A stretch of 9,511 nt of DNA, taken from NCBI GenBank assembly GCA_946615495.1, contig CAMOHY010000072.1, forward strand, positions 1 to 9,511, in the 5' to 3' direction. The stretch comes from an uncultured Clostridia bacterium (GTDB taxonomy: Bacteria; Bacillota; Clostridia; Christensenellales; Aristaeellaceae). Each line of letters opens with the position of its first letter. The first letter of the stretch is position 1. This document shows positions 6,573 through 9,511 of this stretch, piece by piece. The translations under genes and the position numbers were made by a program. A model generated the notes under the pieces. That model did no database searches. It was given only the letters and a program-made list of their open reading frames with translations, and had not been told where the DNA came from.

Positions 6573-8614
6573 ACCCTGGCCCCTTCTACCCCGTAAATGA
6601 TGATGCTCTCATCCGCGCTTGCGTACACTCTGGGATAAAGCAGGTCCAAGGCGCGGGTGTTGGCGCTCATGCTGCTGCGCTCGTAGCTGCCCACCAGAAT
6701 GTAATCCACGTTATATTTTTTCAGCACGCCGGCATTGCCGTAGGGGTCCGCGTAAAAGGCGAGGATATCGGACTGCCGGTCCCGGTTGTCGTAGCCGTGG
6801 TAAATAAGCCAGATGTCGGGGCCGCACACGATGTTCCGCCCCGCCAGGGTGCTGACCAAATTCAGGTGCCAGCTGTAATCCGTCATGAAGGTGGCGTGCT
6901 GGTCCGTGTTGTTTTCCACGTATTCCGCCGCTTCCACCTCAGCCTTGGAAAACAGCATGTAATCGCTCTTTATTTCCCGCGCAACGGCCAGGATGCCGGT
7001 AAAAAAGCAGGCAAAGGCGCACAGGACGGCCACCACCGGCCTGGCGCGCAGGCCCTTCAGCCTGCCCAGCAATTCCAGGCCGTAATCCGCCGCGATGACC
7101 GCGCAGAGCATGTACCAGATATAAAACAGCTTGTTGTTGTCGTACTCATTGGGCTGAAACTGGATGAACTCCGCGGCCAGGAAGATGACGAACGCGCCGG
7201 AGGCGATGAAGCGCCGCTTTTCGTTTTTTTCCAGCAGGGCCAGCAGCAGCAGGATGAAGGGCAGCCCGATATTTTTGATGTAGAACCATAAATAGCCGTC
7301 CCGCATGCCGGAGGAGGGATTATTCACCCAGTTAAAGTGGAATTTCAGGAACCGGTCGTTGCCCACCGCCTGGTTAAAGGTCCAGGTAAACAGCTGCGGC
7401 GCGGCCACCGCCACGGCCAGCAGGCCGTAAACGCCCCAAAAAAGGAGGGCGCTCAGCCGCTCCTGGCGGCAGCGGATCAAATCATACGCCATCCAGCCCG
7501 CGCTCAGCAGCCCCAGGGCCAGGAAGCAGTGGGTGTTCACCATGGGCAGCATGCCCGCCCACAGGCCCAGCAGAATGGTATGGCGCCAGGAAATTTCCCG
7601 GCGGCGCGGCAAAGGGGCGGCCCCGTCCCCGGCCGCGGGCAGGGCCGCGGACAAAGCCGTTTGGGGGCGGATAGCGTCGTAGAGCAGATAGATGCAGGGA
7701 ATCACCTGGCACCAGCCTCCAAGGGTCGTGCGCTGGGGCACCATCATATCTACGATCACATTGCTCCAGCGCAGGTTATAGGTGCCAAATTCCTGGTGGT
7801 TGGCGGGGGTTTGGTACCAGCCGTTCAGCACGTTTTCAATGCGCTGCCACAGGCCCGCCACGCTTTGCAGCTGATTATCCATGTAGCTGCCCAGCGCCAC
7901 GCCCTGCATATCCACCAGGTACATAAAGCCCAGGCCGCCGTTCAAGAAAAACAGCAGGGCGGCAAGCGCGGCCCCCTTCCGGCTGTCGGCCATGCGCTCC
8001 GCCAGAATCACATAGCCCGAAAAGGTGAGCGCCGTCATGATAAGATTGGGAAAAAGCACGGCCCAGCGCAGGTTCAGCCCCAGCAGCATGAACGTGGTGG
8101 ACAGCGAATCCACCAGGAAGGGGTAGGCAAGCAGCGCTCCGGGCAGGATATTGTACTGCGGCGGGAACGAGGCGTTCCGCACGCTGGAGGCGATGGCCAA
8201 ATGCAGGGCCAGGTCGCCGTAGGTGCTTTGGCCCACGTGAATGGAGCCGTCGGCGCGGGGCATGATGGTGTGGGTCCAATGCAGATACCCGGTCACGACC
8301 GTCAGCGGCAGGGCCACCAGCGCCAGCAGCCTGATAAGCCTTTTATCCTTTTCCTGCAGCTTGGCCCAGGGGCTTTTGTCCCGCAAAAAGACCGCGCAAG
8401 CCGTCAGCGCCAGCAGCGGCGCGATGGCCACGGCCTGGGCCGTCTTTGAAAAGGTGAAGGCAAAGGCGCATAAAGCGGGCAGCCACATTTCCAGCGCCAG
8501 CCCCAGGCACAGCCCCAGCCACACCCGCACCACCGGCGATTTTTTCGGCAGCAGGCAAAAGACGATTACCACGCCGCCAAGCGAATACAGCAAATAATAA
8601 AGAATAGCCGCCAT
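6566..8614 (-). CDS. Polytopic membrane protein, probable GT-C-type glycosyltransferase
   Basis: A 682-residue membrane protein with roughly a dozen hydrophobic segments and a soluble C-terminal part (about 555-682). In the first extracellular loop GQSTYGDLALHL (128-139) places an Asp next to a membrane face, as GT-C enzymes do, followed by FPPQYNILPG and YPFLVDSLS. Late in the membrane region QPNEYDNNKLFYIWY (487-501) is another conserved-looking block. The tail (AAEYVENNTDQHATFMTDY and onward) resembles the C-terminal domains of lipid-linked-sugar mannosyl- and arabinosyltransferase-like proteins. Such enzymes take sugar from a polyprenyl phosphate and add it outside the membrane; donor and acceptor are unknown here. 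The start at 8614 is chosen because GGAGG lies seven bases before it and the promoter -10 at 8646-8651 falls inside the longer frame, which begins at 8719. It is the first gene of the operon and overlaps the next by 7 bp. An uncharacterised membrane protein without transferase activity cannot be excluded. Confidence 0.85.
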   Translation of the reverse strand: MAAILYYLLYSLGGVVIVFCLLPKKSPVVRVWLGLCLGLALEMWLPALCAFAFTFSKTAQAVAIAPLLALTACAVFLRDKSPWAKLQEKDKRLIRLLALVALPLTVVTGYLHWTHTIMPRADGSIHVGQSTYGDLALHLAIASSVRNASFPPQYNILPGALLAYPFLVDSLSTTFMLLGLNLRWAVLFPNLIMTALTFSGYVILAERMADSRKGAALAALLFFLNGGLGFMYLVDMQGVALGSYMDNQLQSVAGLWQRIENVLNGWYQTPANHQEFGTYNLRWSNVIVDMMVPQRTTLGGWCQVIPCIYLLYDAIRPQTALSAALPAAGDGAAPLPRRREISWRHTILLGLWAGMLPMVNTHCFLALGLLSAGWMAYDLIRCRQERLSALLFWGVYGLLAVAVAAPQLFTWTFNQAVGNDRFLKFHFNWVNNPSSGMRDGYLWFYIKNIGLPFILLLLALLEKNEKRRFIASGAFVIFLAAEFIQFQPNEYDNNKLFYIWYMLCAVIAADYGLELLGRLKGLRARPVVAVLCAFACFFTGILAVAREIKSDYMLFSKAEVEAAEYVENNTDQHATFMTDYSWHLNLVSTLAGRNIVCGPDIWLIYHGYDNRDRQSDILAFYADPYGNAGVLKKYNVDYILVGSYERSSMSANTRALDLLYPRVYASADESIIIYGVEGARVW

Positions 8615-8645
8615 GGCCGAACCTCCGCAAGCTTTTTTCCTTTGT

Positions 8646-8674
8646 ATTATACTTGATTCCATGGAAAAAGGCAA
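8646..8674 (-). promoter_or_regulatory. Promoter of the GT-C/GtrA operon
   Basis: On the minus strand an exact TATAAT (8646-8651) follows TTGCCT (8669-8674; four of six consensus -35 bases) with a 17-base spacer, the optimum for housekeeping sigma. Transcription would begin near 8639, giving a leader of about 25 bases with GGAGG just before the start at 8614. No operator palindrome is evident, but a direct repeat lies upstream. Confidence 0.75.
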
Positions 8675-8704
8675 ACGGTAAGCCCGCCGCAGGGCCATAA
8701 ATTT

Positions 8705-8726
8705 ACAATTATTTGACAATTATTTG
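8705..8726. repeat. Tandem 11-bp AT-rich direct repeat upstream of the operon promoter
   Basis: ACAATTATTTG occurs twice without a gap (8705-8715 and 8716-8726), about 30 bases upstream of the operon -35. Its AT-richness in otherwise GC-rich sequence suits an UP-type element or paired regulator sites one helical turn apart. It may also be a chance duplication. Confidence 0.6.
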
Positions 8727-8736
8727 GCTCTTCACG

Positions 8737-8780
8737 AAAAAACCCCCGCCAGCGCTTCACGAATGAAGTCTGGCCGGGGC
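8737..8780 (-). terminator. Strong intrinsic terminator of the transporter-ATPase gene
   Basis: On the minus strand CCCCGGCCAG and CTGGCGGGGG form a GC-rich base (one unpaired G), with CTTCA, loop TTCG, TGAAG on top, followed by TTTTTT (A8737-A8742 on the plus strand). The stable TTCG tetraloop and T6 tract make this a textbook Rho-independent terminator. It sits 38 bases after the stop of the gene ending at 8819 and insulates the operon promoter that follows. Confidence 0.93.
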
Positions 8781-8818
8781 TGAAATCATGAACAACGGTC
8801 CTTTTTTCTCTCCGCCGC

Positions 8819-9511
8819 TTAGAGATGAATGGTCAGAACGTTTTGATCCAGCAGGTTCTGATAGTTCACTTCTTTGGCAATGGAATACACCATGCGGATG
8901 CCCATATCCTTGAAGCGTTCCTCCCGGCTCTTGGGATTGATGATCTGGGCGTGCTCCGCGGGATTGAAGGCCATGCAGTCGTCCCGAATGCGTACAATGA
9001 TCTCATCCTCCATGCAGGTCAGCCGGATATCTACGGAATGCTTTCTCTTGTCCTTTGTGAAGCCGTGGGCAATGCTGTTTCCGGCCATTTCCTCCGTGCA
9101 GAGCGCGACGTAGTACGACCGTGTGGAATCAATGTTCTTCTGGAGGCAGAAATCCTCAATTGTTTTAGAAATCCGGACCACCTGCTCCATACTCCGAACG
9201 GTAATGTCCATCCGCCGATCCCCGCTCACTCCAAAGGAATCGGGAATCGCCATCAGCGCCTCCACGCTGTGCGGGAAACGCTTCTTTTCCAGCCACGCAA
9301 TCACGGCAATGAGCAATGCGCAAAGCGCTCCGTTGAGGATGTTGGCGATATACAGGCCGTTGATTCCCAGGGCCGGGATCAGGATGAGGCTGAACAGCAC
9401 CACGCCAACCGCGCCGTCCGTTATCGGAAGCGCCAGGGACATGATTTTTTTCTCCATCACCTGGGCATAAGCGGCAAAAGACAGGCTGATAATCGACAGC
9501 GGCATGCACCA
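8819..9511 (-). CDS. MATE-like transporter fused to a HATPase (anti-sigma-type) domain, 3' part
   Basis: The reading frame is open to the window edge, so the Met at 9505 is internal and at least 230 residues are the C-terminal part of a longer protein. About 90 residues hold two or three membrane helices, with VVLFSLILIPALGINGLYIANILNGAL resembling the end of a MATE/MOP-type transporter. They are followed by a cytoplasmic GHKL ATPase domain (starting near MDITVRSMEQVVRIS) of the RsbW/SpoIIAB kind. It has an N-box, CTEEMAGNSIAHGF, with the conserved Glu and Asn, then IRDDCMAFNP in place of the usual DxGxxF-type G1 box, and MGIRMVYSIAKEVNYQ as the last glycine-containing box, ending NVLTIHL. 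The Gly-to-Cys change in G1 may weaken nucleotide binding. Such fusions may couple transport to signalling, but the partner is unknown. A terminator follows directly. The 5' end and promoter are outside the window. Confidence 0.82.
   Translation of the reverse strand, partial: WCMPLSIISLSFAAYAQVMEKKIMSLALPITDGAVGVVLFSLILIPALGINGLYIANILNGALCALLIAVIAWLEKKRFPHSVEALMAIPDSFGVSGDRRMDITVRSMEQVVRISKTIEDFCLQKNIDSTRSYYVALCTEEMAGNSIAHGFTKDKRKHSVDIRLTCMEDEIIVRIRDDCMAFNPAEHAQIINPKSREERFKDMGIRMVYSIAKEVNYQNLLDQNVLTIHL

Noticed and set aside
6191..8449. Long plus-strand open frames of 366 and 370 residues
   Set aside because: They are antisense to the GT-C-like, small and GtrA genes, are of very biased composition (Gln, His, Gly) and lack a family signature.
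8615..8719. N-terminal extension of the GT-C-like protein starting at 8719
   Set aside because: The promoter -10 and -35 and the ribosome site for the 8614 start lie inside it, and it reads as non-hydrophobic sequence unlike the protein's start.

Overview
The window looks like chromosome of a moderately GC-rich anaerobic Firmicute, probably a gut Clostridia member (Oscillospirales- or Christensenellales-like). The basis is the strong AGGAGG-type ribosome sites, a TnpV-type transposon gene, a Clostridia-style mobilisation relaxase remnant, and a transporter fused to an anti-sigma-like ATPase domain. No marker gene fixes the taxon. Every intact gene is on the minus strand.

Left edge (1-960): a graveyard of mobile DNA. 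A plus-strand relaxase remnant has lost most of its middle and runs directly into one isolated 33-bp repeat that looks like a type I-C CRISPR repeat. No second repeat and no cas gene is visible. A minus-strand tnpV gene follows, broken by a one-base shift in a T5 run, with its own terminator.

Middle (963-4250): one large cyclic-di-GMP signalling gene, PAS-GGDEF-EAL-PAS-PAS-PAS. The GGDEF active-site motif is degenerate, while all the EAL catalytic residues I can place are intact, so it should be a phosphodiesterase. It has its own promoter. Upstream of it, between this gene and the next operon, lies a 169-bp inverted-repeat element that resembles a MITE.

Right (4280-8674): a compact four-gene operon read from a good sigma-70-type promoter at 8646-8674. 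In order of transcription it encodes a large GT-C-like polytopic membrane protein, an 83-aa small protein, a GtrA-family membrane protein and a secreted protein with Ig-like modules. Each junction overlaps by 4-7 bp, so translation is probably coupled. The combination suggests lipid-linked sugar handling and modification of the envelope or of the secreted product. This is inference; the two smaller or unknown partners are the least described part of the window.

Right edge (8737-9511): the 3' part of a MATE-like transporter fused to a HATPase (RsbW/SpoIIAB-like) domain, closed by a strong terminator. The gene runs off the window.
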